Assembly: GCF_007859655.1 (NCBI RefSeq)
Contig: NZ_CP042304.1
Coordinates: 992,001-1,056,000 of the forward strand
Reading direction: 5' to 3'
Length of the DNA stretch: 64,000 nucleotides
Source of the DNA: Devosia ginsengisoli
Lineage (GTDB): Bacteria; Pseudomonadota; Alphaproteobacteria; Rhizobiales; Devosiaceae
The notes beneath the pieces are model-generated. The model had not been told where the DNA came from, ran no database searches, and worked only from the letters and a program-made list of their open reading frames with translations. Made by a program: the position numbers and the translations under genes. Below are positions 9,248 to 17,535 of this stretch, in pieces (position 1 is the first letter of the stretch; every line of letters begins with the position of its first letter).

Positions 9248-9748
9248 ATGACTATTTCCGTTTACGGCATGACCGTGCCGATCTTCACCCGCATGCTGAC
9301 CAACCTGCTCGCCGTCATGGACAAGGCCGAGGCCAATGCGGCCGAGCGCAAGGTCGATACGCTGGTACTGTCCAATATGCGGCTGGCGCCGGACATGATT
9401 CCGTTCCGGGGCCAGGTGATGATCGCCACCGACCATGTGAAGGGCTGCGTGTCGCGCCTCGCGGGCCGCGACGTGCCGTCCTGGCCCGATACCGAGGAAA
9501 CCTTCGACGAGCTGCGCGCCCGCATCCGCAAGGCGCTCGACCTGCTGGCCACGGTGCAGCCGGAAGACCTCGACGGCGGCGACACGCGTGAGGTGACGCT
9601 GAAACTGGGCGGCAAGGATGTCGCCATGTCGGGCCAGGCCTATCTGACCGAGCGGGCGCTGCCGAACTTCTTCTTCCACGTCACCACGGCCTACGCCATT
9701 CTCCGCCATGCAGGCGTGCCCATAGGCAAGCGCGACTATATCGGCTGA
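9248..9748 (+). CDS. DUF1993 family protein
   Basis: A 166-residue soluble protein that fits the DUF1993 family (DinB-like helical bundle, function unknown). Characteristic stretches are RLAPDMIPFRGQVMIATDH near residues 48-66 and LPNFFFHVTTAYAILRHAG near the C-terminus. The ATG at 9248 has AGGTGA nine bases upstream and is preferred to upstream in-frame codons that overlap the divergent channel gene. Members often appear as single genes in proteobacterial genomes. No operon partner is visible: the channel gene diverges and the FecR gene converges. Confidence 0.85.
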   Translation: MTISVYGMTVPIFTRMLTNLLAVMDKAEANAAERKVDTLVLSNMRLAPDMIPFRGQVMIATDHVKGCVSRLAGRDVPSWPDTEETFDELRARIRKALDLLATVQPEDLDGGDTREVTLKLGGKDVAMSGQAYLTERALPNFFFHVTTAYAILRHAGVPIGKRDYIG

Positions 9749-9754
9749 AGCAGG

Positions 9755-10585
9755 TTAGTTCTTGCCGCCGGCGACCGGGGTTCCTGGTGTTGGCCGTGTC
9801 GTCGGGGGCGGCGTCGGCCTCGTTGTCGGAGGCGGGGGAGTCGTAGTGGTCGTGGGCGTCGTTGGGCGGGTTGTCATGCCGCCTGAGCCTTCGCCACTCG
9901 ATTCCTCCAGCGGCGGCTCGGCACAGAGCGCGGCGCCGCTGACCTTGAAGGGCGGCAACAGGGGTGCCTGGAAGCGCGCATAGCGGAATTCGTAGCTCAG
10001 CGGCAGGCGCAGCGGGTCATGGCGCAGGAACAGGTTCACCTGATCGCGCGCGGCTGTCGCCACCTCGCAGCGGTGGGTCAGCTCTTCGCAGGCGCCGCCG
10101 GCATTGCAGATCTGCAGGGCGCCCTCATAGAGCATGACCCGCGTGCTGGTCGGCTCGGCGATGATGTCGAATTCGGTGCCCCGCACGGCAATGGCGGCCG
10201 TTGGCGTCAGAATCGAATAGGCGGGCTTGGGGCTGTTGCCGGTGATGAAGCGGAACGAGCCGCCCAGCGCATTGATGGTGAGTTGCTGGGCCGTATTGCT
10301 GCTGGCCATCAGGTAGGTCTCGATCAGCAGCGCACTACGCGGGCCGACCACGAGCCTGGTATCGTCATCGAAGATGATCTGCACCTGGCCGGACGGGCCG
10401 GTGATGATCTTCTCGCCCACTGAGACATCGGTGCCGACAGCCAGGATGCGATCGGTGGAATTGATCTGCGCCACTGCATCGGGATTGACCCCGACAGCCG
10501 TACCCTCATTGGCGGCAAAGGCGGCGGGCGCCGCGGCCGACAGCAGAAGGACAAGCAAGTGTCTGAACAGAAGCTGTTTCATCAT
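9755..10585 (-). CDS. secreted FecR-domain protein with Pro/Thr-rich tail
   Basis: A 276-residue protein with a signal peptide (residues 1-24, LLLSAAAPAAFA). The FecR domain follows, recognisable from VGTDVSVGEKIITGPSGQVQIIF-type strands and AIAVRGTEFDI near residues 130-140. The last ~45 residues are low-complexity TTRPTTP/PPTTRPTP repeats. It lacks the N-terminal cytosolic tail and membrane helix of true FecR anti-sigma regulators, and no fecI or fecA gene is adjacent. It is therefore probably an exported FecR-fold protein that binds a cell-envelope partner, with the Pro/Thr tail acting as a wall- or surface-spanning spacer. Function unknown. Confidence 0.85.
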   Translation of the reverse strand: MMKQLLFRHLLVLLLSAAAPAAFAANEGTAVGVNPDAVAQINSTDRILAVGTDVSVGEKIITGPSGQVQIIFDDDTRLVVGPRSALLIETYLMASSNTAQQLTINALGGSFRFITGNSPKPAYSILTPTAAIAVRGTEFDIIAEPTSTRVMLYEGALQICNAGGACEELTHRCEVATAARDQVNLFLRHDPLRLPLSYEFRYARFQAPLLPPFKVSGAALCAEPPLEESSGEGSGGMTTRPTTPTTTTTPPPPTTRPTPPPTTRPTPGTPVAGGKN

Positions 10586-10802
10586 GGCCCGCTTGTCGCA
10601 ATCCGCAACTGAACACTGAATGAACGAGAATACTGCCGGGCCAGCCTAGCAAAGCGTGATGATCTGGGGAAGCGGGCATGGATTTGCCCCTCCAGTCGTG
10701 CCTAAGCTGCGGGAAACCCGCTGCCATCTGTTGCCGTTGCGCCGGGCAGGGGCTATTTGCTGGCGATTGGGCACTCCGCCCTCGGCCCAGCAAGAGGCAG
10801 CC

Positions 10803-11549
10803 ATGAGAAAACTGGCTTTCGTCATACCCGCCTATAATGAAGAGGCGCTGATCGGCAAATGCCTGGAATCGGTGGTGGCGGAAATCGCCCGCTCCGGCGC
10901 CGATGCCGATATCATCGTGGTCAACAATGCCTCGACCGACCGGACCGGGGAAATCGCCCGCAGCTTTCCCAGTGTGCGCGTGGTCGACGAGCCCAAGAAG
11001 GGCCTGGTCAATGCCCGCGACGCCGGCTTTGCCGCCAGCGAGGGGTTCGAACTGATCGCCAATATCGACAGCGACACTATCGTGCCGTCGGGCTGGCTCG
11101 ATACCGTGCTCAGTGAATTCGCCCGCGACCCCAAGCTGGTCTGCCTCAGTGGGCCCTATGTCTATTACGACATGAGCGCCTGGAGTCGGTTCCTCGTCAG
11201 CATGTTCTATGGGTTGACCTGGCTGATCTATGTGGTCAACCGCTACATATTGCGGGTCGGCTCGGTGGTGCAGGGCGGCAATTTCGTGTTCAAGCGCGCC
11301 GCCTGGCAGCGGGTCGGCGGCTATGACCGCTCCATCGAGTTCTTCGGCGAAGATACCGACGTTGCCGTGCGCCTTTCCAAGGTGGGCGGGGTCAAATGGA
11401 CCTTCGCGCTCAAGATGAAGACCTCGGGTCGCCGGCTGGAAAAGGAAGGCGTGTTCCGCACCGCGGGCACCTATACGCTGAACTTCTTCTGGGTGACCTT
11501 CCGCGGCAAGCCGGCCACCAAGCAATATACCGACATCCGCCCCGACTGA
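10803..11549 (+). CDS. family 2 glycosyltransferase
   Basis: A 248-residue GT-A enzyme. The N-terminal FVIPAYNEEALIGKCLESVV is the GT2 nucleotide-binding start; NNASTDRTGEIA and the metal-binding DSD in NIDSDTIVPSGW (about residues 83-94) follow. The acceptor-site region contains GGYDRSIEFFGEDTDVAVR. There is one hydrophobic segment (about 133-150, FYGLTWLIYVVNRYI) but no long membrane domain. ATG 10803 has AAGAGG upstream. It stands alone, between the divergent FecR gene and the FliK-like gene. Probable role: sugar transfer to a lipid, polysaccharide or protein; substrate unknown. Confidence 0.88.
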   Translation: MRKLAFVIPAYNEEALIGKCLESVVAEIARSGADADIIVVNNASTDRTGEIARSFPSVRVVDEPKKGLVNARDAGFAASEGFELIANIDSDTIVPSGWLDTVLSEFARDPKLVCLSGPYVYYDMSAWSRFLVSMFYGLTWLIYVVNRYILRVGSVVQGGNFVFKRAAWQRVGGYDRSIEFFGEDTDVAVRLSKVGGVKWTFALKMKTSGRRLEKEGVFRTAGTYTLNFFWVTFRGKPATKQYTDIRPD

Positions 11550-11688
11550 CGCGTGCTGGCGTAACGGCACCGCATTTACGCTGAGCTTTGCTTAGCTCGT
11601 GTTAAGTTTCCCGGCAGGCGGGAATCATCGGATGTTTGTCCTGCGCTAGAATGGGTTGCCGCATGGTGCGGCAGAGGGCCGGAACGCC

Positions 11689-13392
11689 ATGTCGATCCCC
11701 TCGCAACTGCCCCAATTCGTCACGGCGGCCCGCCCCGGCGCGCTGCAGGCCCTGGCTTTGCAATCGGGGCAGGTGCTGGACGCCCGGATTGTTGGCGCGG
11801 GTGCCAACGGCATGACCCAGGTGGACATCCGCGGGCAATTGCTGAACCTGATGCTGCCTACGCCGACCAAGGCAGGAGAAACCATCCGGCTGGAAGTGCA
11901 GGGCGCCGGCACGCAACTGCGCCTGGCACTGCTGCCGGCAACCAGTCCGGTCGCGCCGCCCATCCAGTCCGCGCCGGCTACGCCGGTTATCGTGGCCCTG
12001 TCGCAGCCCAATCCGGCGCCTGTGCCGCAAGCGGGGAATGCAAGCCCGCTGCCTGCATCCGTTGTCGTCCAACCTGCACAGCCGGCGCTGGCGCAGGCGC
12101 CACTACAACCCATTGCGACGCAGCCCTTGCCGTCCACGCCAAGCGCCCCGGCGCAGGCCTTGCCTGCCGCGGCCCAGCCTGTACCGACTCCGACACCTCA
12201 GGCGTCAACTCCGGCACCCGCTGCGTCGCCTGCCATCACCCAAGCCACGGGCACACCCACCAGCGTACCGACCGCGCCACTATCGGCCGCGCCCTATCCG
12301 CAGGCGGCCATGCCCGCGCCACCCAATCCGCTGGCCGCCGCTGCTGCCGCTACGGCAACAGCGCCGCCACAACCGGCTGCGCCTGCTGCCGTGGCCGGCC
12401 CGGTGCGCCCGGTGGTGGCGACGACTGTCACCACCAATGCGACGGCCCATGCGCCGCCGGGAAATACTGCGCCCCCACCGGCCGCACCGCCCCCGGCAAC
12501 GCCGCAATCGGCTTTGGCCCAGATGGTGCAGGCCTCGGTGCCGCGGCAGGGATCAATCACGGCCCTGACCACGGCGCTTTCCGCCATTGCCGGAAGAGTC
12601 GTCCTGCCAGAGCCGGTGGCGCGTGCGGCCCAACAGGTGCTGGCCGGGCGGGTGGCGATCGACGGGCCGCGCTTCGACGGCACAGCACTGCAAACGGCGA
12701 TGCGCGGATCGGGCGTGTTTCAGGAGGCCAACCTGGCGCGGGGGCAGGGCCTGACGCAGCCGGACATGAAGTCGGCGCTGCTGACCCTGCGGAACACGCT
12801 GACCTCCTGGCTGGGCCAGCAGGCGCCAGTGGCGCCGGTGGCACAGATTCCGCCGCCTCTGCGCGGCAGCATCCCGCGGGCGCGCGGCAACGAGGCGCCG
12901 CCGCTCGATCCCAATGCGGCGCCTGACGAGGTCGGCCGGCAATTGCTCGACCGCACCGAATCGGCGCTAGCCCGGGTCAGGCTGCACCAGCATGCTTCCT
13001 TGCCCGATCCGACAGGCCGGACGGCGGATCAGAGCCTCGACCTGCCCGTCATGGTGGGGACGCACCAGACGCTGATGCAGCTCCAGATCCACCGGGACCA
13101 GCATAATGAATCCGATACTGCGGCCGAGCGCGGCTGGCAGATGCGCTTCGCCCTGAACCTGCCCGATATGGGCGAGGTCGGCGCGCAGGTCACGCTGCGG
13201 GCGGGTTCCATCGGGGTCATGCTCTGGGCCACCGAACCCGCGGCCTCCGCGGCGCTGGATGCCGAGATCGGCGCATTGCGGGAGGCGCTGGCCGGTGCCG
13301 GCCTGCAACCGGGCGCGGTGCTGGTGCGGCATGGCGAGCCACCGGCGGCGCCGACGGCGCCATCGGGCCATTTCGTGGATTCGCGCCGATGA
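11689..13392 (+). CDS. FliK-like flagellar hook-length control C-terminal domain protein
   Basis: A 567-residue protein. A short globular start (residues 1-90) is followed by ~200 residues that are almost wholly Ala/Pro/Thr/Gln, like the ruler region of FliK. The C-terminal part has the Flg_hook/FliK_C pattern around MRFALNLPDMGEVGAQVTLR and LREALAGAGLQPGAVLVRHG. ATG 11689 is used; an upstream in-frame ATG at 11656 is less likely. The stop overlaps the start of an FlhB-C-like gene (ATGA at 13389-13392), the substrate-switch partner of FliK. No other flagellar gene is in the window, so the pair is orphan. FliK proper sets hook length; this one's role is unproven. Confidence 0.75.
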   Translation: MSIPSQLPQFVTAARPGALQALALQSGQVLDARIVGAGANGMTQVDIRGQLLNLMLPTPTKAGETIRLEVQGAGTQLRLALLPATSPVAPPIQSAPATPVIVALSQPNPAPVPQAGNASPLPASVVVQPAQPALAQAPLQPIATQPLPSTPSAPAQALPAAAQPVPTPTPQASTPAPAASPAITQATGTPTSVPTAPLSAAPYPQAAMPAPPNPLAAAAAATATAPPQPAAPAAVAGPVRPVVATTVTTNATAHAPPGNTAPPPAAPPPATPQSALAQMVQASVPRQGSITALTTALSAIAGRVVLPEPVARAAQQVLAGRVAIDGPRFDGTALQTAMRGSGVFQEANLARGQGLTQPDMKSALLTLRNTLTSWLGQQAPVAPVAQIPPPLRGSIPRARGNEAPPLDPNAAPDEVGRQLLDRTESALARVRLHQHASLPDPTGRTADQSLDLPVMVGTHQTLMQLQIHRDQHNESDTAAERGWQMRFALNLPDMGEVGAQVTLRAGSIGVMLWATEPAASAALDAEIGALREALAGAGLQPGAVLVRHGEPPAAPTAPSGHFVDSRR

Positions 13393-13661
13393 GCGACGAA
13401 ATCAAACCCCGCGCGCTGGCCGTGGCACTGCAATATGAGAAAGGCACGCGGGAGGCGCCGCGTGTCATCGCCAAGGGCCGTGGCCTGCTGGCCGACCGCA
13501 TTGTCGAGCTGGCGCAGGAAAACGGCGTGGTCATCGAGACCAACCCGGTGCTGGCCGAAGCGTTGAGCGGGGTGGAACTGGACGAGACCATTCCGCTGGA
13601 GCTTTACGAGGCAGTGGCCATCGTCATCGGCTATGTGCTGCGGGTCAGCACGCAAAAATAA
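13389..13661 (+). CDS. FlhB C-terminal-domain-like protein (EscU/YscU/HrcU family)
   Basis: A 90-residue protein corresponding to the cytosolic substrate-specificity-switch domain of FlhB, without its membrane part. It has the family pattern AVALQYEKGTREAPRVIAKG at the start, then ENGVVIETNPVLAEAL and IPLELYEAVAIVIGYVLR. The autocleavage NPTH motif, which lies just upstream in FlhB, is absent, as expected for FlhX/YlqH-type stand-alone versions. It is translationally coupled (ATGA) to the FliK-like gene. Stand-alone FlhB-C homologues can partly substitute for the FlhB C-domain in other bacteria; here the partner is presumably the upstream protein. Confidence 0.85.
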   Translation: MSDEIKPRALAVALQYEKGTREAPRVIAKGRGLLADRIVELAQENGVVIETNPVLAEALSGVELDETIPLELYEAVAIVIGYVLRVSTQK

Positions 13662-13681
13662 GCCCCGCAAACCAGGGGCTT
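13660..13681 (+). terminator. probable intrinsic terminator between convergent genes
   Basis: AAGCCCC and GGGGCTT form a 7-bp stem with an 8-base loop starting at the FlhB-C-like stop codon. A longer overlapping fold pairs AATAAGCCC with GGGCTTATT out to 13694, which also supplies a T-rich end. The lipoprotein gene converges from the other side (ends 13712), so the site could act in both directions. Confidence 0.65.
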
Positions 13682-13711
13682 GCAGGGCTTATTTAATCCG
13701 TAACGCCAGTG

Positions 13712-14131
13712 TTACTGGACGCCGAGCATCTGCTTGGTGGCCTGCTCGGCCATGTCGCCAGCCTGCTTGACCTGGTCGTCGGTGAGGCCCTGTGCCTTGG
13801 CGGCATCCTCGGCGGCCTTGCGGGCTGCGGCGATGGTCTCGGTCTTCTGCTCGTCGCTCATGGTCGCGGCCTGGGCCTGGACGGCCTGCATGGCCTGCTC
13901 CGGCGTCATCGTGGTCGCGTCGGCAGCCGGCGCCATGGCGGGCTCGGCCGGCACTTCCGGAGCAGCTTCCGGCGCGGGAGCAGCTTCAGGAGCCGGCTCC
14001 GCAGCGGGGGCGACTTCGGCCGCAGGCGCAGTATCGGTCGCGGCAGCATCGTCGGCCGATTCAGGGTTGCTGCAGGCGGCAAGGGCGAGCAGGGCGGCAG
14101 CGGCAAGTGGCAGGAGGAGCTTCGTGTTCAT
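13712..14131 (-). CDS. Ala/Pro/Glu-rich lipoprotein, function unknown
   Basis: A 139-residue lipoprotein: the signal peptide ends in the lipobox LAAC (residues 17-20). A ~50-residue spacer of APAAEVAPAAEPAPEAAP-type repeats follows, then a helical, charged C-terminal region with MTPEQAMQAVQAQAATMSDE and GLTDDQVKQAGDMAEQATKQ. The ATG at 14131 has GGGA upstream and gives the signal peptide directly. The design is a membrane-anchored stalk with a helical head, as in many small envelope lipoproteins. I recognise no named family. Confidence 0.75.
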   Translation of the reverse strand: MNTKLLLPLAAAALLALAACSNPESADDAAATDTAPAAEVAPAAEPAPEAAPAPEAAPEVPAEPAMAPAADATTMTPEQAMQAVQAQAATMSDEQKTETIAAARKAAEDAAKAQGLTDDQVKQAGDMAEQATKQMLGVQ

Positions 14132-14309
14132 GATTTTTCCCTGTGATGTCGGCAGTTTACCGATCACGACCTCGTTACACCGGGAGTTCAGGCAAAGTTT
14201 TGGCGAAGCGATGGCAATTGTGAGGCAGCCAAAGGATTGGCCTGCCCATTGCAACGAAGCGCGGCCTTTCCCACTTCTTCTGCATCACCAGTTACCCGGG
14301 AGTGGGCAC

Positions 14310-14840
14310 ATGCCGAACCAGCAAGACCAGCAGGCCATCAACAGCCTGTTCGACCGCATCGAGGACGTGGCGCGCAAGAGCCCGCCGCGCGATCGCGACG
14401 CCGAGGCGCTGATCCAGCAGCGGCTGCGCGACTATCCACCGGCGCCCTATTACATGGCCCAGACCATATTGGTGCAGGAACAGGCGCTGTTGCAGGCGCA
14501 GGAGCGCATCGAGCAGCTCGAGGCCAGCCAGCGCCCGTCCGGCGGCTTCCTCGGTGGTCTGTTTGGCGACAATGACGAGCCGGCACGGCGACCGGCACGC
14601 TCACGCGGCCCGTGGGACCGCCAGCAGGACGGGCAGGGCGGTGGCTTTCTTGCCGGCGCCGCGCAGTCAGCCATGGGGGTTGCCGGCGGCATGCTGCTCG
14701 GCAGCGCCATTGCCGGCATGCTGACGGGCGGCGCCCATGCGCAGGACTATAGCGGCGGCGATCCTTCCGCCGATCAGGATTATGACGCCGGTGGCGACGA
14801 TTTCGGCGGCGGTGACTTCGATATGGGTGGCGATTTCTAA
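14310..14840 (+). CDS. DUF2076 family protein
   Basis: A 176-residue protein with the DUF2076 layout. A conserved N-terminus (residues 1-75: NSLFDRIEDVA, RDRDAEALIQQ, YYMAQTILVQEQAL, coiled-coil-like) is followed by a Gly/Arg-rich linker, one hydrophobic Gly/Ala-rich helix (about 113-135, GVAGGMLLGSAIAGMLTGG) and an acidic Gly/Asp tail ending GGGDFDMGGDF. ATG 14310 has GGGAG upstream. The family is widespread in proteobacteria and thought to be envelope associated; its molecular function is not known. It is a single gene here. Confidence 0.85.
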   Translation: MPNQQDQQAINSLFDRIEDVARKSPPRDRDAEALIQQRLRDYPPAPYYMAQTILVQEQALLQAQERIEQLEASQRPSGGFLGGLFGDNDEPARRPARSRGPWDRQQDGQGGGFLAGAAQSAMGVAGGMLLGSAIAGMLTGGAHAQDYSGGDPSADQDYDAGGDDFGGGDFDMGGDF

Positions 14841-14925
14841 ACGGCGTCTGAACGGCCGCTCCAGCGCCGGTTCAGTCCGGCGCTGCCATACCTCTCTCAC
14901 TGCAACGCCAATGAGGGTCATGGCC

Positions 14926-15399
14926 ATGCTCACCACAAATCGCCAACGCCGCGCCTTGCTGCGCAATTCGCTGATTTTCGCCGGCTTCGCCACCCTGGTC
15001 GTGCTGCTGGGCGTGCCGGCCAAGGCCTATGAGCCGCAGCAGCTCTTCGCCAATGACGAGGGGCAGGTGGAATTCGTCATGCCCTCGGGCAATATCGGCT
15101 GCATCTATACCCCGATCGGCGGCACCTCGTTCTACGAGACCGCCGACGGGCTGGCCGAAATCCAGTGCGACCGGGTCGAGCCCAGCTATGTCCGCGCCAT
15201 TCTCGGCGGCCAAGGCGAGGGCTATCTGCTCGACAATGTCGGCGATGCCAGCTGCTGCTCGCTGAGCCAGAAATTCGAGTATGACCATGTGGTCACGCTC
15301 GGACCGTTCCAGTGTCTGTCCGAGCGCCGCGGACTGACCTGCGCCCGTCAGGATGGGCACGGCTTCTTCCTGAGCCGCGCCATGGTGCAGGCGCGCTGA
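14926..15399 (+). CDS. exported DUF6636-like protein
   Basis: A protein of about 157 residues with a basic N-terminus and signal peptide (NSLIFAGFATLVVLLGVPAKA). The mature domain has FVMPSGNIGCIYTP and CDRVEPSY, and several cysteines (NIGC, CDR, SCC, QC, TC) that probably form disulfides. This is the pattern of DUF6636 proteins, small secreted proteins of unknown function. The start is uncertain: ATG codons at 14911, 14920 and 14926 share the frame; 14926 has the best-spaced AGGG. Its stop abuts that of the convergent hydrolase gene. Confidence 0.72.
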   Translation: MLTTNRQRRALLRNSLIFAGFATLVVLLGVPAKAYEPQQLFANDEGQVEFVMPSGNIGCIYTPIGGTSFYETADGLAEIQCDRVEPSYVRAILGGQGEGYLLDNVGDASCCSLSQKFEYDHVVTLGPFQCLSERRGLTCARQDGHGFFLSRAMVQAR

Positions 15400-15876
15400 T
15401 CAGAAGGTGCCGGGCGTACGCTTTTCGTAGAACTCGTTGCCGCCCGCTTCGAGCACGTAATACATGTTGTTGTAGGGGAAGCGCAGGCCGGCGGTGTGGA
15501 AATGCTGGGCATTCTGCACGCCGGGATGCCGCGCGCCGCGCAATACCTGATCGGCCACCTGCGAGGCCAGGACGGCGCCGCTATCGGTCATCTTGCGGGT
15601 CAGCACGCCCTGCGCGAACTGGTTCTTCTGGCCCACCACGCCGCAGACCGACTTGGGATAGCGCGCATCGTTGACGCGGTTCATCACCACGGTGCCTACA
15701 GCCAGCATGCCATCGGCGCTGGAGCGGTTGGACTCGAAATACATGGCGCGCATCATGCATTCCTTCTCGGAAAGCTGCGCCATGCCGAAATTGAGGCCCA
15801 GGAAGCTGCAGCCGCCCAGGCTCGTTGCGGCCACGGCCAGTGCGGCCAAGCGCAGTATGGCTTTGGAAAGCGCCAT
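15400..15876 (-). CDS. cell wall hydrolase, SleB/Hydrolase_2 family lipoprotein
   Basis: A 158-residue protein with a lipobox near residue 23 (LGGC). The SleB-type catalytic domain follows: CMMRAMYFESNRSS contains the family Glu (AMYFES), then VGTVVMNRVNDARYP, SVCGVVGQKNQFA and a C-terminal NNMYYVLEAGGNEFY. SleB relatives are lytic transglycosylase-like enzymes that cut peptidoglycan; in Gram-negatives without spores they are thought to remodel the wall. The lipid anchor would hold it at the outer or inner membrane facing the periplasm. Single gene, convergent with the DUF6636-like gene. Confidence 0.87.
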   Translation of the reverse strand: MALSKAILRLAALAVAATSLGGCSFLGLNFGMAQLSEKECMMRAMYFESNRSSADGMLAVGTVVMNRVNDARYPKSVCGVVGQKNQFAQGVLTRKMTDSGAVLASQVADQVLRGARHPGVQNAQHFHTAGLRFPYNNMYYVLEAGGNEFYEKRTPGTF

Positions 15877-15928
15877 GGGGCATCTCCGGTCTGTTGCAAT
15901 TGTGCAAGTCCGACCGAAAATGCCCCAA

Positions 15929-15947
15929 CAGACTTAAGGAAAGTCTG
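15929..15947 (-). terminator. hairpin downstream of the DUF883-like gene
   Basis: CAGACTT and AAGTCTG pair around AAGGA, giving a 7-bp stem and 5-base loop. On the minus strand it lies 22 bases after the stop of the DUF883-like gene and before the hydrolase gene. T content after the stem is modest, so it may be a weak terminator or processing hairpin. Confidence 0.4.
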
Positions 15948-15968
15948 AGCGACGCGGTTAACGAAGCG

Positions 15969-16307
15969 TCAACGCTGATCGCGCGTGAAGACCAGGGCCG
16001 AGAGCAGGGCGATGGTGCCGAGCGCCACGATGACCGGCACCGGGTTTTCCTGGATCGCCTTGCCGGCAGCGCTGGCCTGGTGGTTCACCTGCCGCGCCAC
16101 GACGGCGCCCTGGTGACGCACTTCCTTGGCGAGGGCGCGTGCATTGTGCTGCATGTCGCCCAGCGTATCGCCGCCATAGTCGCTGACGGCCTCGGATATG
16201 GCCGCGATCTCCTTGCGCAGAGAGGCAAGCTGATCGAACAGCGCATCCGAGACGCCTTCACCGGTGTCTTCGATTGTCTTGATAGTACGTTTTGCGGCAC
16301 TGGCCAT
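15969..16307 (-). CDS. DUF883-like (ElaB/YqjD-type) C-tail-anchored membrane protein
   Basis: A 112-residue protein of mostly amphipathic helix with one C-terminal membrane segment (about residues 88-106, PVIVALGTIALLSALVF) and a short basic end. The N-terminal part (DTGEGVSDALFDQLASLRKE, QHNARALAKEV) has the heptad pattern of DUF883/ElaB/YqjD proteins. Those are inner-membrane tail-anchored proteins, some of which bind ribosomes in stationary phase in E. coli. Family membership is judged from layout and is not certain. ATG 16307 is preceded by GGAG. Confidence 0.65.
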   Translation of the reverse strand: MASAAKRTIKTIEDTGEGVSDALFDQLASLRKEIAAISEAVSDYGGDTLGDMQHNARALAKEVRHQGAVVARQVNHQASAAGKAIQENPVPVIVALGTIALLSALVFTRDQR

Positions 16308-16494
16308 GAGGACGCTCCGGATTGGTTGAGTCTTGCTGGCTCAACTCGCCCATTGCCCGGAAGTTCCGGCCAATGGTGGCGCGGCACCTGTTTCAAGCCC
16401 GCTTCCCGCGAAAAAGTGACTGCGTCACCCTTGGACTGGCGTTTCGGCCATCCCAGATGCAATTATGGATCATCGTCAGCCGAGGGGACCCGAT

Positions 16495-16830
16495 ATGGCA
16501 TCCAAGAGCCGAGCCCGCCTCAATCGCCAGTTCGACCGCCTGCAGCGCCGCATACCCGAATTTGCCGCCCGCTGGCTGGAGCGCATCCGCCGCCCCGAAG
16601 CCCGCTGGATCCGCATTCCGCTTGGCCTGCTGCTGGTGCTGGGCGGCATTTTCAGCTTCCTGCCGGTGCTCGGCATCTGGATGCTGCCGCTCGGCCTGCT
16701 GCTGCTGGCGCTGGATCTGGTGTTCCTGCAGGGGCCGGTCAACAGCACCGTCGTCAGGGGCACCCGCAAATGGTCCACCTGGAGCCGCGCCCGCCGCGAT
16801 AAGAAGGCGGCGGGGAACAAGTCAAACTAG
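16495..16830 (+). CDS. small membrane protein with two helices, function unknown
   Basis: A 111-residue protein. A very basic amphipathic N-terminus (KSRARLNRQFDRLQRRIPEF) is followed by two close membrane helices (about residues 40-55 and 57-78: LGLLLVLGGIFSFLPVLG and WMLPLGLLLLALDLVFLQGP) and a basic tail ending RRDKKAAGNKSN. This LPVLGIWMLPLGLLLLALD pattern recurs in small PGPGW-type transmembrane proteins of alphaproteobacteria with no assigned function. ATG 16495 has GAGGGGA upstream. Its 3' end overlaps the convergent nucleosidase gene by nine bases. Confidence 0.75.
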   Translation: MASKSRARLNRQFDRLQRRIPEFAARWLERIRRPEARWIRIPLGLLLVLGGIFSFLPVLGIWMLPLGLLLLALDLVFLQGPVNSTVVRGTRKWSTWSRARRDKKAAGNKSN

Positions 16831-17427
16831 CGCGGGTTCAGTGGCCTTCTGCGCCTCGATCAGGTCGATGGCCGCAGCCAGCTTCTCATCGATGATATGC
16901 AGGTATTGCCGCCAGTCATCGACATGGCTGAGTTCCTCGGCGCCGTCGGAAATACCGCGCAGGGCCAGCAGCGGCACGCCAAAGGCCTGGCAGGCGCGCA
17001 GCACGGCATAGGTTTCCATATCCACCATTTCGGCCGCGATGCCGTCATAGGCGCCGCCTGAGACGACATTGGCACCGGTCGACAGCGTGGCCGTGGGCAG
17101 GCCGGCAATGGTGCGCAGGGGCAAGATGGGTGGCAGGTCGAGCAGGGGCGTCTGGCCCTTGGGGAAGCCTAGGGCGGAGGCATCCATGTCCCGATAGGAG
17201 ACGCTGCTGGCCTGGTAGAGCCCGCATTGCTCCAGCACGCGCGAACCGGCCGAGCCGAGCGAGACGACCAGCTCGGGCAGGGCGCCGGCATGGCGCGCAT
17301 CGGCCAGCGCACGCGTGACGGCAACAGCCGCTTCCACGGGGCCGATGCCCGATATCAAAGGGGTGATGCGCGACCGCAGATGCGGTCCATATTCGGCCTC
17401 GACGGCCATGACATAAAGGATGCTCAT
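16822..17427 (-). CDS. 5'-methylthioadenosine/S-adenosylhomocysteine nucleosidase-like protein
   Basis: A 201-residue PNP_UDP_1-family enzyme. Seen are the N-terminal MSILYVMAVEAEYGPHL (a start typical of MTA/SAH nucleosidases), ISGIGPVEAAV, the substrate/catalytic stretch EMVDMETYAVLRACQ with the catalytic-type Glu, and RGISDGA with the purine-binding Asp. It is slightly shorter than MtnN (about 230). It would hydrolyse MTA or SAH to adenine and a thiosugar in methyl-cycle recycling. I place the start at the second ATG (17427); an upstream extension to 17463 looks noncoding. Confidence 0.82.
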   Translation of the reverse strand: MSILYVMAVEAEYGPHLRSRITPLISGIGPVEAAVAVTRALADARHAGALPELVVSLGSAGSRVLEQCGLYQASSVSYRDMDASALGFPKGQTPLLDLPPILPLRTIAGLPTATLSTGANVVSGGAYDGIAAEMVDMETYAVLRACQAFGVPLLALRGISDGAEELSHVDDWRQYLHIIDEKLAAAIDLIEAQKATEPALV

Positions 17428-17535
17428 GGCCGCGGACCCTAGCATGACGCCCCCGCCTGCCAAGCCGTTTCGTTACCAGTTCCGTAACGCAGTCTTGGTA
17501 ATCTGACGCAGTGGAGTAACCATCAGGGGACTGAA

